DNA of 64,000 nucleotides from Vibrio cidicii (GTDB taxonomy: Bacteria; Pseudomonadota; Gammaproteobacteria; Enterobacterales; Vibrionaceae). The position numbers and the translations under genes were made by a program. The DNA is taken from contig NZ_CP046803.1 in assembly GCF_009763805.1 (NCBI RefSeq), positions 186,001-250,000 of the forward strand, given 5' to 3'. Below are positions 1 through 9,899 of this stretch, in pieces. Under the pieces are notes generated by a model, which was given only the letters and a program-made list of their open reading frames with translations, did no database searches and was not told the DNA's origin. Each line of letters starts with the position of its first letter. The stretch's first letter is position 1.

Positions 1-151
1 CAGATGACCGTTTCAAATAAAAAATTAGGTCGCCTGGATCTCTTCTCCATGCAGATGCGGGTCTGTGTATGAGTTGGGGTGTTTTAGTTTAACGAGGGGT
101 AATCTCCTCGTTTTGTGCGTACAGAATGTAACGTTATTTGAGCAGGGAACT

Positions 152-1250
152 ATGATCAAACGTCCAATCCCAGCGCTTTTGCTTGCGCTAAGTTTTTCCT
201 GGACATCTTCGGCGATGGCAGAAGATGTGATTCAGGCCGATCCTGTTTCAGCGGTTGATGAAAAACTGGATATCAAACAGCAGGAAATCAAAGCTCTTGA
301 AGAGCAATACGCTGTCGAGAGCAGCCAACTAAAGGGGCTGAAGAATGACAATGTTCGCCTTCAAAGAGAAGGGGAAGAGCTAGAAGCGAAGCGCAATCGC
401 GCCAAAGCGGCCCTAGACAAACAATATGCTCGCCTGCTTGAAGATCCTGATACCGATTTGGTCTCTTTCCAAAAGAAATATCAAGAATCTTGGGAAGCGG
501 TGAAACAGAACCAATCTGAGAAGTTAAAAAGTGAGCAGAACATTGTTGAGAGCGAATCACGCCTTTCTCAACAAAAGCAAAAGCTTGCTCGTTTAAATAG
601 CGAATACACCAATTTGCAGGAAGCCAGAGTTGAAGCCCGCGTTAAACGTCTGGAAGCCGAATTGCGTGAAAGTTCAGTGCTGGAAACGCGCTACACCGCA
701 ACCTGTTCTTCAACCATGACAATTGGTGAGTGTATCGGCCAAAGTAAGTATCTGACTAAACAGAAAGCGGTAAACACGTTTAAAGACAAACTTTTAGACC
801 GTTTAACTGAGTCAGCGTTAGCCAAGCAGAACCTACAAGGTGTACAACTGAATATTCATGTGCAGGAAAGTCAAACAATAGAAAGTGGCTTTTCCGGCAA
901 CGGTGCTTACACCACGCACATTCAGGCACAGTTGCAGGCCAAGCCAGATCCATCCGCTGCCTGTCAGTTATTGGCAGTGTCGAGTCGTTACTGCTTATCA
1001 AACAGTAGCACCTCTACCAAACAAGAGAAGAAAGACTGGGTAACGGTGACGGTTTCGCTCTGATCAGTACAATGATGCGGTGACCATCAATGGGGTAAAC
1101 TACGGCAGTACTCCCGTCGAGTTATTGCTACCTAAAGGTAAACACCGCTTCACGGTCTCGAAGCCGGGGTATCAAACCTACAACCGTGAAATCTACGTCG
1201 GTGGTACCGATACGGTTTGGGTTAAGCTGGTAGAAGATAAGCAGGGTTAA
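152..1250 (+). CDS. Exported coiled-coil PEGA-domain protein (one frameshift)
   Basis: About 365 residues once a single +1 shift is repaired. The ATG at 152 begins a clear signal peptide (MIKRPIPALLLALSFS, cleavage near AMA-ED); an in-frame upstream start at 65 would bury it. A long Q/E/K-rich coiled coil follows to about residue 200, then a Cys-containing segment, then a PEGA domain (NGVNYGSTPVELLLPKGKH) that lies in the next frame. Removing one T from GTTTC at 1052-1056 joins the two parts as VTVRSDQYNDAV, matching VVIRSNQYDDQL in the neighbouring paralog. PEGA domains are usually surface or periplasmic beta-sandwich modules; the function of this protein is unknown. It is probably co-transcribed with, or duplicated from, the next gene. 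Confidence 0.8.
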
Positions 1251-1257
1251 CCCCTGC
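1241..1257 (+). terminator. Short hairpin with T-run overlapping the stop codon
   Basis: GCAGGG and CCCTGC form a stem around a small loop that contains the stop codon of the PEGA gene, followed by TTTT. It could attenuate transcription before the next gene. Confidence 0.45.
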
Positions 1258-1329
1258 TTTTGCCTTTTTCATTGCACGGCTGTTTCTGGTGGAATAGCGT
1301 TTTGTTGTGGTCATATTGAAGTATTTATC

Positions 1330-3147
1330 ATGCGTTTAGTTTTATCTGCACTGGCTCTGGCGATCATTCCCGTAGTCTCTGGCACTCCTGCAATGGCTCA
1401 GGAAGAAACCGTTTCTGTTGTTGCCGTTGAAGATGCGCTGTTCTCACAAAACACGCTGCTTAATGAAGCAGAAAAGAAGATATTTTCTAAGCAAAATGAG
1501 CTGAACAATCAGCAAGAACAAACGAGCCGACTCGAAGCGCAGGGCAAAGAGCTGAGCTCACGTTTGCAAAATGCCAAAGCGCAACTTGCCAAAGATTACG
1601 CACGTGTTAGTGATGCACCGGATTTTGATCTGGCTCCATCGCAAAATGCGTATCAAGCCGCTTGGGCCAAGGTGAAACAGAACCAGCAGCAGCGATTGGA
1701 CTCTCAGCAGCAGGAAGAGACTTTTGCCGCCGAGCTACAAGCACTTAAAGCGGAAAAACTCGCTATCGAGCAAAAAATTGCCAATTTGAAGGAAGATCGC
1801 CAGCGCGCTCGTGTTGCAACCATTCGCAGTGAAATCAGCCAAAAAGGCGAGCAGACCGTGGCTTACGTCAATAGTTGTAAAACTGATATGACGCTTGAAC
1901 AATGTGCTAAGCAAACCAACACATTAGCGCTCCAAAAAGCGGTCAGACAGTATCAAAGTGCGCTACTTGAAGGAACAACGGAATCTAAACTGGCCAAACA
2001 GAATCAAGCGCAAGCCACATTGAACATTCATGTGTTGCAACAGCAAGTGTCGAAAGCGGAATTCCTTGGTGAAAATCAGTATAGTTCAATGCTTAAGGTG
2101 ACATTAAATGCCAGACCAGCGGAAAATGCGCCGTGTAAACTGCTCGATATAGACTCCAAATACTGTTTTGCGCCCAGCCAAGCTTCTGAGCCGGAAAAAA
2201 TCAAAGAAACCGCGTGGCATTCAGTGGTGATTCGCTCAAATCAATACGATGATCAATTGATCATTGATGGTGTGCGTTATGGTTCGACGCCAGCTGAAGT
2301 GATGCTGCCCGTTGGTCAACATCATATTCAAATTGAGAAAGAAGGCTATATTGCTTTTGATCAGTTGGTTGTGATTAATGGCGATCAAACATTGCGCGCT
2401 GAGTTAGTAGCAAAGCAAAACGTGGCGAAGCCGGGAGAAACCTTTGCGGATAATATCGGTAAGCACTCGGCTGCACCTGAGATGGTGGTGGTGACACAGG
2501 GCACTTATATGATCGGTGAGCGAGCAGGCAAACAAGTCAAGCTCTCACGAGGTTTCTCGATCAGCACAACGCCAGTTACAGTGGCGCAATTTCGCGCTTT
2601 TGTAGATCAAACCAATTACCAAACCGACGCAGAGCTACAAAAAGTTTGTACGCGAATTGAGCAAGCTGCGATTGCCCCTGTCGCCAATAAATATTGGCGT
2701 GATCCTGGCTTTAGTCAGCAGGATAACTCTCCGGTGGTGTGTGTGAGCCAAAATGATGCCCAAGCGTACGTTAATTGGCTGTCGGATAAAACGGGTTATT
2801 TCTACCGTTTACCGAGCGAAGATGAATGGGAAATCGCCGCCCGTGCTGGATCAGAAAAATCGTACTGGTGGGGTGCAGAGTTTGGTGTTGGCCAAGCAAA
2901 TACTGGCTGGGGCGGCACGCCTTGGTCTAACAATAGTTCGTCACCAGTGAAAAGCTTCGCGCCAAACGCTTTTGGTCTTTACGATGTGGTCGGCAACGTT
3001 TGGGAATGGACGTCCGATACGAAAGGACTCTTGAAAGGCGGAGCGTGGAGCTTCTCTCCAGAAAAGGCCAAAGCCGAATCTCAGTTGTTTATCGCTCCTT
3101 CTTCGGCCGCTAACTTTGCTGGATTCCGAGTGGTGAGACAGCTTTAA
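1330..3147 (+). CDS. Exported PEGA and formylglycine-generating-enzyme-like (SUMF1) protein
   Basis: 605 residues with a signal peptide (MRLVLSALALAIIPVV, cleavage near AMA-QE). The N-terminal coiled coil and Cys-rich segment are paralogous to the preceding gene. A PEGA domain (YDDQLIIDGVRYGSTPAEV) sits near residues 300-355. A SUMF1/FGE-type C-lectin-fold domain runs from about residue 385 to the end, with the landmarks TTPVTVAQFRAFV, RLPSEDEWEIAARAG, GLYDVVGNVWEWT and the C-terminal GFRVVR. Most bacterial proteins of this type are not true sulfatase activators and act as binding or structural modules. I see no sulfatase nearby, so an enzymatic role is doubtful. A hairpin terminator follows. 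Confidence 0.85.
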   Translation: MRLVLSALALAIIPVVSGTPAMAQEETVSVVAVEDALFSQNTLLNEAEKKIFSKQNELNNQQEQTSRLEAQGKELSSRLQNAKAQLAKDYARVSDAPDFDLAPSQNAYQAAWAKVKQNQQQRLDSQQQEETFAAELQALKAEKLAIEQKIANLKEDRQRARVATIRSEISQKGEQTVAYVNSCKTDMTLEQCAKQTNTLALQKAVRQYQSALLEGTTESKLAKQNQAQATLNIHVLQQQVSKAEFLGENQYSSMLKVTLNARPAENAPCKLLDIDSKYCFAPSQASEPEKIKETAWHSVVIRSNQYDDQLIIDGVRYGSTPAEVMLPVGQHHIQIEKEGYIAFDQLVVINGDQTLRAELVAKQNVAKPGETFADNIGKHSAAPEMVVVTQGTYMIGERAGKQVKLSRGFSISTTPVTVAQFRAFVDQTNYQTDAELQKVCTRIEQAAIAPVANKYWRDPGFSQQDNSPVVCVSQNDAQAYVNWLSDKTGYFYRLPSEDEWEIAARAGSEKSYWWGAEFGVGQANTGWGGTPWSNNSSSPVKSFAPNAFGLYDVVGNVWEWTSDTKGLLKGGAWSFSPEKAKAESQLFIAPSSAANFAGFRVVRQL

Positions 3148-3157
3148 AAGCAACAGA

Positions 3158-3187
3158 AGCCTTGCTAATTGAGCAGGGCTTTTTTTA
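3158..3187 (+). terminator. Rho-independent terminator after the SUMF1/PEGA gene
   Basis: AGCCTTGCT pairs with AGCAGGGCT (one wobble) around aattg, followed by seven T residues. Confidence 0.85.
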
Positions 3188-3197
3188 TTCACATATT

Positions 3198-4809
3198 TTA
3201 TTGATTCACATAGCAAACAGAAAAGGGCACGTTTAAACGTTGAAACTTGTTTATCCATCGCCACTGATTATCTTGCAGTTTATCCCCAGGTCCTTTGACT
3301 TCAATCCACTCGAACTGCCCATCTTTAAATGCCACTAAGTCGGGCATGCCATTGCGATACAGTTTTAGGTCACTCAGTTGAACACAAAAAAGCTCGTACA
3401 GCATCGCTGCTGGAATGCTTTTTGTTGCCTGTTGTAGAAGCTCGTGACTGAACACACTCCAGTTGACTAGTGGATTAGCGATACCCACTTTGTGCTCATA
3501 AGTGGTAAAAAGAGCCGAAAAATCGCCATTTTTTATCTGTTCGAGCGCCTTATCAATCAGAAACTTGGCGCTTGCGGACAAAATCAGCGTGGTAGAGATC
3601 CAGTGGGCGATGTTGATAGGGATTGATAAATGCGCCCTCAATAGGGGCGAAAATCGCAGGCCACAGTGTTAAACCGAGCAGACCGTTAAGCAGAGCATTT
3701 TCCGTGTAAAACACCGTCCAACCTTGGTCTTCAAAATAACTTTTGACCGCCAATTCTACCCGCTGCTGGGATAGGTTTAGTTCCAGGCGATGTTCTTGAA
3801 ACGTAGGTTTCACCTTCCTAGCGGTTTTTAAACCTTGTTTACGTTTTACTCGCTGCATTAACTTTTCAGCAATTTCCAGCTCAGAGATATCCATGGGCTG
3901 CTCCAGCATTTTGGTGACAATGTCACTAAATGCCTCATTCTGTTCTTGCTTATCGTAAATCCTCGCTTGGCGTTCTCTGCTTGGTGGTAATAAGGATTGT
4001 TTAAACAGTGACAACGCGAGATCAAATTCACCCAAACGTTCATAATCCCGGGCAACGTCGTTGAGTAAGTGTTGTCGTTTTCGTTCTACGTAGGGATGTT
4101 GAACAGGCTTTGGTAGTGCTGCCAGCAACAAATCCAGATTGGCCTTCAGTTTACGATCGCTCTGCCAATAGAGACTGGTGAGTTGGCTAAGCTCAATTAA
4201 GTGATCGATTTGCTCTCGATGTTCGAAAAAGCGTCGTTGCTCACTGAGCTGATACTGCTCAAATTGATGTAATCCCAAATCATCCAGCACAAATTGGGTA
4301 AGATCTTGATGTGAGTTGGCGAAGAAGAGCGTAAGCAAAACATCAATCATCTGAGCGGCATTGAGTTTAATGATAGAAAAACTCAGTAAGTTAAACGCAT
4401 GAAACTCACCATCTTCCAGCTTTTCCACGAGTGCCTGTTTACTCAAAGCTCGTGGCAGTGCAGGGTAGAGCGTGAGCAGTTCCGGTTTGGTCAATAAGTG
4501 AGCGGCCAGTTCTTGATGGCTAACTTTGGGGTTTAACTCGATCAATGTGGCTTGGTTTAGTTCATCTAAAGCTTGCGCAATGTCGGGAATTTCTGCGTAG
4601 TTCAGTTTATCGCTACGAAACCAACAGCCTTTGCGACTGTATAGACGAACAAGTAGACATTGAGCGGGTTTGCTGAGTTGCTCAAATCGCGTATGCCAAT
4701 CTAACTCCTCTTTGGTGAGTAAATCGGAATACCAGTGAATGGCGTGGTGAGTCAATTTACAAAAGTTTCCCAGATAGTAATCTGGGGCAAGTTCGATGCT
4801 GCTATCCAT
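3198..4809 (-). CDS. FAN1-like VRR-NUC domain nuclease (one frameshift)
   Basis: About 536 residues after repair. The long N-terminal part is helical and leucine-rich, as in FAN1/KIAA1018-family structure-specific nucleases. The C-terminus carries a VRR-NUC domain with the catalytic pattern GMPDLVAF then WIEVKGPGDKLQDNQWRW (D...E-x-K...Q). The frame breaks just upstream of that domain at RPLDLYHADFVRKRQ. Removing one base from GTTTC (coding sense; GAAAC at 3560-3564 on the plus strand) continues it as RQVLIDKALEQIKNGDF. The family cuts branched or flapped DNA in repair. The gene stands alone on the minus strand after a terminator. The family call is firm, but the in vivo substrate is inferred. 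Confidence 0.85.
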
Positions 4810-4824
4810 AACTCATTTAAATAA

Positions 4825-4854
4825 AAAAGGCTTACCTTATAGGGTAAGCCTTTT
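4825..4854 (-). terminator. Symmetrical terminator between the OFA carrier and nuclease genes
   Basis: AAAAGGCTTACC pairs with GGTAAGCCTTTT around a short loop, with T-runs on both strands. It ends the leftward OFA transporter transcript. Confidence 0.85.
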
Positions 4855-4875
4855 CTGCATTCAATCAATGCGTAA

Positions 4876-6111
4876 TTATGCGCTGGCCTGTAACTCAGCC
4901 GCTTTTGCTTCGCTCACTGGCTTGGTAATGAAAGCCAGAACGATACACACGGCCATCATCACGGAAGAAATAGTGTAAGCCAAGCCATAACCTCCGCCAT
5001 GAGTCATTGAGTAGCCGACAACCGCTGCGCCGATAGCGCCGCCAATGCCCCACGAGGTGTAAAGCACGCCATAGTTGGTGCCGTAGTTTTTCAGGCCATA
5101 ATATTCAGCCGTGATGGAAGGGAACACCGCAAGCAAAGTGCCATAGCCTACCGCAGCAATGGCTGTGCCGATGATCAGTGTGAGCTCTGAGTCGAACGTA
5201 GCGAAGAGCACCATGTTGATGCCTTGCAGCACAAACGCGAGCAATAGGGTGCGAACACCACCAATTTTGTCGGATAAGATCCCCGCAGCCACTCGACCAC
5301 CTGAGTTGAAAATCGCCAGAATCGAAGCAAGGTAAACGGCATTGGGTAGATTGGCTTGCACGCTGGCGATATTGGTGATGTTACCGATGATCATCAAACC
5401 GACAGACGCCGCAAATGCATACATGATCCAAAGAGCGTAAAACTGTGGTGTTTTAAGCATGCCTTTCCAACTGATATTGGCCGCTGTTTTCACCGTTTTT
5501 GGTGCTTGGCCCTGTTTTGCTTTCGGTTCTTCAGGCACATAACCGCTTGGTGGGTTATTAATGGTACAGGCAAGAGGGACCGCGATAGCCAAGACGCCAG
5601 CCCCCAAAATCATAAAGCTAGTTTGAATACCGAGCTTGCCAATCAGGTAAGAAGTCAGCGGCGCTAGGTAAATCGCTGCCAGACCGAAACCGGCCGCGAT
5701 AAGGCCATTCACCAGACCTTTCTTCGATGCATGGAACCATTTCATCGCTGATGGCGAAAGGCACGCGTAGCCAAAACCGATACCCGCACCGGTAATGATG
5801 CCAAAGGTGATGTTGAGCATCAAAACGGAAGAGGCAAAACCGGAGGCAATCATGCCAAGACCGGTCAAAGTTGTACCTAAAATCAGTATCTTACGTGGTC
5901 CCATGCGATCTTGCAGAATGCCAGCAACCAAAAGACAAACAGAGAAGGTGATAGTTGCAATTGCATAAGGTGAAGACGCGTCTGCGGCGCTCCAACCAAA
6001 ATCGGTGACAAGGGCTTTGTTGAAGACGCTCCAGGCATACAAGATGCCGAGACAAAGGTTGATACAGAATCCCGCTAGCAGAATACGCTTAGCTTTATCC
6101 ATCTTGCTCAT
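4876..6111 (-). CDS. OFA-family major facilitator transporter
   Basis: 411 residues from the ATG at 6111 (MSKMDKAKRILLAG); an ATG three codons later is also possible. There are twelve hydrophobic segments, with the MFS signature between TM2 and TM3 visible as QDRMGPRKILILG and a matching SDKIGGVRTLLLA in the second half. The overall pattern fits the oxalate/formate antiporter (OFA) family, whose characterised members move small mono- or dicarboxylates such as oxalate, formate or pyruvate. The substrate here cannot be told from sequence. It is monocistronic: a terminator follows, and a long non-coding stretch shared with a divergent small gene precedes it. Confidence 0.85.
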   Translation of the reverse strand: MSKMDKAKRILLAGFCINLCLGILYAWSVFNKALVTDFGWSAADASSPYAIATITFSVCLLVAGILQDRMGPRKILILGTTLTGLGMIASGFASSVLMLNITFGIITGAGIGFGYACLSPSAMKWFHASKKGLVNGLIAAGFGLAAIYLAPLTSYLIGKLGIQTSFMILGAGVLAIAVPLACTINNPPSGYVPEEPKAKQGQAPKTVKTAANISWKGMLKTPQFYALWIMYAFAASVGLMIIGNITNIASVQANLPNAVYLASILAIFNSGGRVAAGILSDKIGGVRTLLLAFVLQGINMVLFATFDSELTLIIGTAIAAVGYGTLLAVFPSITAEYYGLKNYGTNYGVLYTSWGIGGAIGAAVVGYSMTHGGGYGLAYTISSVMMAVCIVLAFITKPVSEAKAAELQASA

Positions 6112-6687
6112 GTTTGTTCTCTGTGTTGCCTCCGAGCTAATGCTAAGAGGGTACAAATGAAAGTAGGCTTAAGTTAAAAATAAGTTTGCGTTTTTCAACT
6201 CATCGCGCAAAGAGCGCGGATTATAACCAATCCAAATGTGATTGGAATCCCTTTTCAGGCTGATAGATAAAATTATTTTTATAAGTTAAAAAAGTGTTGT
6301 TACAAAGTTTGTGTTAATGAGCGAAAAATGTTTTCGATCTGTAAGCGCATGAGGAAGGGGGCCTTTGCTGCAAGGCGTGAGTACCCTATTTCAATTAATA
6401 TGGAACTTACTTCACATGTAGGAAAAAAAGAAAAATAATTTCCAATGTTAAATATACGTAACAAAACCTTGCAAAAGTCGCGACTTTTGTGCCGAGCAAG
6501 AGAGGGAAAGGATTTTGCAAAATCATCTTGTTAACTGCTTGTAAAATCAAACGCCGCAAGTAACTTTTGTACACACTTTGCTCAGAACACCCCTCTTGAT
6601 CTCTTATTTTGCTTTGGCAAAATATAGAGAAAACTGAGATTTCAAATATGAAAGGATGCTTTTTAAGCTGTTTATAGCGAGGTGTTT
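6112..6687. other. 575-bp AT-rich divergent intergenic region
   Basis: It lies between the leftward OFA carrier and a rightward small membrane-protein gene. I find no convincing ORF in it. It holds an inverted repeat CCAATC...GATTGG near 6219-6245 and an 18-bp perfect palindrome at 6472-6489, listed separately. The length suggests long 5' leaders or several regulator sites. Confidence 0.6.
6472..6489. promoter_or_regulatory. 18-bp perfect palindrome, candidate operator
   Basis: CAAAAGTCGCGACTTTTG is fully self-complementary with no loop, so it looks more like a dimeric regulator site than an RNA hairpin. It lies about 200 bp upstream of the small membrane-protein gene and 360 bp upstream of the OFA carrier. 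The regulator is unknown. Confidence 0.45.
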
Positions 6688-7044
6688 ATGAAGATTTTCC
6701 TAATTTTACTGTTTTCTTTGACTGCCGGTTACGCTTCAGCTGATCACATTCACTCTTTCTTATTGGGTTTGTACATTGCGTCTTTAGCGGTGGGTAGCTG
6801 CTATTGGTTCGCGTTTAGAAGCTCGCGCTTCCCGCATCTGGCGGTCTTTTTGCTCTTGTGTGGCATGTTGTCGAAAATTGTCGTGACGGTTGCAGGAGTA
6901 AGCTGGGGCATATCGCAAGACATCATCAGTTCACCATTTATTTTTTCGCTCTCCTATCTTTTCTTCTCTATTGTTACGACTTATCTGTGGTTCAGTTATC
7001 GTCAGAAAAGAACTAAAGCGCCGGGAAGACCATCAGCGGTTTAA
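6688..7044 (+). CDS. Small multi-pass membrane protein, unknown function
   Basis: 118 residues starting at the ATG at 6688 after a GCGAGG ribosome-binding sequence. An in-frame GTG two codons upstream is less likely. There are four hydrophobic segments: an N-terminal one that could be a signal anchor (MKIFLILLFSLTAGYASA), then three more, ending in a basic tail (YRQKRTKAPGRP). I do not recognise a family. Codon use and the good ribosome-binding site support a real gene. It ends at a terminator shared with the convergent dcuC. Confidence 0.6.
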   Translation: MKIFLILLFSLTAGYASADHIHSFLLGLYIASLAVGSCYWFAFRSSRFPHLAVFLLLCGMLSKIVVTVAGVSWGISQDIISSPFIFSLSYLFFSIVTTYLWFSYRQKRTKAPGRPSAV

Positions 7045-7068
7045 CTGGGTGATGAGTTAGACAAAAGA

Positions 7069-7096
7069 ACGCCAGCATTCACGCTGGCGTTTTTAT
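7069..7096. terminator. Bidirectional terminator between the small membrane protein and dcuC
   Basis: AACGCCAGC pairs with GCTGGCGTT around attcac, with a T-run on the plus strand and A-rich sequence upstream that supplies the T-run for the other direction. Confidence 0.8.
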
Positions 7097-7114
7097 TGGT
7101 TTTTACAGTGTGCA

Positions 7115-8483
7115 TTAGGCACTCATTGGCACGAGCACCATGGTTCCGAGAATTACGGTAATAAGGCCAGCTAAGACAGGCACGGAGGTGCGTTTTACTA
7201 CTTCAAATGGGCTGAGGTGCGCCATGCCTGAAGTGGCAACAACGACACCAGAGACGGGTGAAATAGTACGTCCCAAGTTAGAGGCTTGAAGCATTGGGAT
7301 GATCAAGAACGCCGGGTTGATGCCCATTTTTGCTGCTAATGATGGGGCCAATTCTACGAATGCATAGAAAGGAGCATTACCAGAGCCGGTGGCAATGGCG
7401 GCGGCGACGGTCAACGCTGTGAGGATGAACATTAGTGCAATACCACCTGCGCCTGCGGTTTCTGCAAGATGGAGCAGATTGTCAATCGCACCGATGGACA
7501 TCAAACCTTGGGCGAACACCCCAGCGGCGACCAAAAGCATCACTACACCTTTAAACGCGTCCGCCATGCCGTCGTAACACGCGTCCATATCTTCTAGCGC
7601 CTTCTTGCCATCAAACTTGTTGACTACGTAATGGACCAAAGCACCGATGAAAATCGATAGCACCACGATGGTGTAGATGTCCAGCTCAAGTCCTTCAATG
7701 GTACGACCGTTAAACAAAAATACACCGATGATCGGTAAGAAAGGCAGCAGGGCATAGAAACGCGGGCGCGTCTGCTTGAATATCTGACACATCAATTTTT
7801 TCCATTGGAGTATTGTCTTTCTTATCCAGATATTTGTTCCAGAAGAAAGTGGCAATAGCCATGACGATGATGGCACAGATTGAGACTGGCAGAACGGTTT
7901 GTACGGCAAAAACGTCTAGCGCTAGGCCTGATTTTTCAGCGGCGATCACCACGTCACCTGAGGTTGGAGAAAGAATGATAGCGGCTGGTGAGGCGCAGAC
8001 GGCGGCCGCAGCAGGGCGAGAGATGCCCATCGCGGTCATCATCGGGAAAAGGGTCGCCATCAGTAACACACCGAGCCCTGTCGCAGAGCTCACTGCGAGT
8101 GACATTAAGCAGGCCACAATGTAGGCAGCAACCAAAAGAACGTAAGGGGATTTGATCACGGAAAGTGGCTTTGAGAACTGCTTCACCACGACGTTGTTTG
8201 CACCAATATGCGTCATATAAGACGCAAAACCACACAGCAGCATGATCTGCATGCCTAGGCCGCCACCGCGGTTTTGCAGCATGAACTTAACGTATTCCAG
8301 AGCGTCGGTCAGCATGTTCCCCGTTGAGGCGATTTTGCCTGGGAGTACTTTGTGGCCCAAAATGCCGGTGAGGATCAGGAGTAGGATACCTGCGGTTAGA
8401 AGCACGCCCGATGCGCGATAACCTTTGACGATAAAATAGCCGACAGCAATGGTGATTGCAGTGCCTATTAAGAGTTCCAACAT
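7115..8483 (-). CDS. dcuC: Anaerobic C4-dicarboxylate carrier DcuC (one frameshift)
   Basis: About 455 residues after repair, close to the 461 of E. coli DcuC. Long blocks recall that protein: FASYMTHIGANNVVVKQFSKP, VACLMSLAVSSATGLGVLL, SPAAIILSPTSGDVVIA, TGSGNAPFYAFVEL and ASNLGRTISPVSGVVVA. The start is the ATG at 8483 behind GTGGAG; an in-frame GTG four codons upstream is weaker. The frame breaks after DVSDIQADAPAF. Removing one T from GTTTC in the coding sense (GAAAC at 7757-7761 on the plus strand) restores APAFYALLPFLPIIGVF. DcuC mainly exports succinate during fermentation. An IS630 element lies just upstream of its promoter region. Confidence 0.92.
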
Positions 8484-8624
8484 AGAAATCTCCACGAAAT
8501 AATAAAAATAGAAAGGAAGTGTTGCAGTTTATGTTGGGAAATGTACAGAAAACTACTCTGTAGCACGAGAGCGACTTGAGGTTTGAATGATCTGAGGCAA
8601 ATTTTATTAGGATAAATTTATCTA

Positions 8625-9789
8625 AATAACTGTTCCTAATTATGCTTCACTTTTTTGTCGCCCATGACCACCGCCGGGAAATGGTGAAACGTTATCCATA
8701 AAGTATCGAACCCGCTTTAAAAGTTGCCACATTGCTTTGCATTGATGATTCCGTGTCACCGTTTCATGCAACGCATGCCAAAGCTTCTCTATTTTGTTTA
8801 CCCAAGGCGAGTACACTGGCTGAAAAAGCAAAACAAACTTCGGATTTTGCTTTAACCAACCCTGTGTTTTTCTGCTCTTGTGAATGATGTAATTATCCAC
8901 GATAAGAGTAATGGTTTTCGCTCGGCGGTACTGGCGTTTCAACTGCTCCAGCATCGCAATAAACAGTTCTGAGTTCTTACTGCTACTTCCGACATACGAG
9001 ACTTTACCGGTCTTAGCATGCAGAGCTCCTGCAAGATAGTATTTAGCATTTTGTCCCGGTGTCGCCACCTTCTTTTGTTGACCTTTTGGCATCCAATCTG
9101 AGCCAATTTTGGGATTTAAGTGAATGTCGACTTCATCTTCATAAAACACGGGATGGTCGGCGTCGCAACGCGCTAATGCCTCTTTGATTCTGGCGAGTTT
9201 GGCTTCTTTATCTGGATCTTTGATATGCAATGTTGGAGAGGCTCTTCGCCAGACAATCCCAAGTTTAGGCAACCATCGACGAATGGTCGATGAGTGCACG
9301 TTAAACCCAAATATCCGATTTACTTCAATCGCCATCAGCTCGGTACTCCAACGTGAACGCTGATATCCCAGACTTTGAGGATTCAGTGCGAGTAAAGCAG
9401 TCAATACAGCGGCAATTTGAAGAAATGGGAGCGTCGTGGCTCTGCCTCGAGTTGAGCTTTCCAAGCCATCGATGCCGCATTCCGTGTACCAATGAATCCA
9501 GCGTCCTATAGAAGAGCGGGCTGCAACCAGAATATTCGAGACTGTGGTAACAGAATGCCCTTGAGAAAGTAGCAATATGGCATTCAAGCGTCGGTAATGG
9601 TCTTTATCCTTAGTTTTATGCATCTTTTTGGTGATACGACGTCGTTCAGCGCGGTCAGGTAATGTTAGAATCATAGGAACTCGGTAACGGTTGCGGGTTT
9701 GTATGTTTGGCGACTGATCAGATCGCTCAAACGGTACCGAGTTCCCTTCTTTTTTACACACCGGTGATCTACATTTAGGAACAGCTATT
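8625..9789 (-). mobile_element. Complete IS630-family insertion sequence
   Basis: The ends are inverted repeats. The left end, CTAAATAACTGTTCCTAA at 8622-8639, matches the right end at 9775-9792 read on the minus strand, CTAAATAGCTGTTCCTAA, with one difference. TA dinucleotides bracket the element at 8623-8624 and 9790-9791, as expected for the TA target duplication of this family. The element is about 1.17 kb with one intact transposase reading leftwards. It sits between dcuC and a binding-protein gene and interrupts no visible reading frame. Confidence 0.88.
8640..9674 (-). CDS. IS630-family transposase
   Basis: 344 residues from the ATG at 9674 (MILTLPDRAERRRITKKM); longer in-frame starts run into the terminal repeat. 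There is an N-terminal helix-turn-helix region (ILLLSQGHSVTTVSNILV, then RSSIGRWIHWY), then the DDE catalytic core: VFYEDEVDIHLNPKIG, ITLIVDNYIIHKS and SPWVNKIEKLWHALH. The reading frame is intact, so the element may still be active. The terminal GGGHGRQKSEA reaches the left inverted repeat. Confidence 0.93.
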   Translation of the reverse strand: MILTLPDRAERRRITKKMHKTKDKDHYRRLNAILLLSQGHSVTTVSNILVAARSSIGRWIHWYTECGIDGLESSTRGRATTLPFLQIAAVLTALLALNPQSLGYQRSRWSTELMAIEVNRIFGFNVHSSTIRRWLPKLGIVWRRASPTLHIKDPDKEAKLARIKEALARCDADHPVFYEDEVDIHLNPKIGSDWMPKGQQKKVATPGQNAKYYLAGALHAKTGKVSYVGSSSKNSELFIAMLEQLKRQYRRAKTITLIVDNYIIHKSRKTQGWLKQNPKFVLLFQPVYSPWVNKIEKLWHALHETVTRNHQCKAMWQLLKRVRYFMDNVSPFPGGGHGRQKSEA

Positions 9790-9899
9790 TAGTCATATGT
9801 TTTGCTTTATATCTTATAGGGCAGTGCTATGCACTAGTAGGCAATGGAAGTACGTGTCATTATTTTGGGCGGTGTGGCGTTGCTCTGCGTTAGGGAAAA

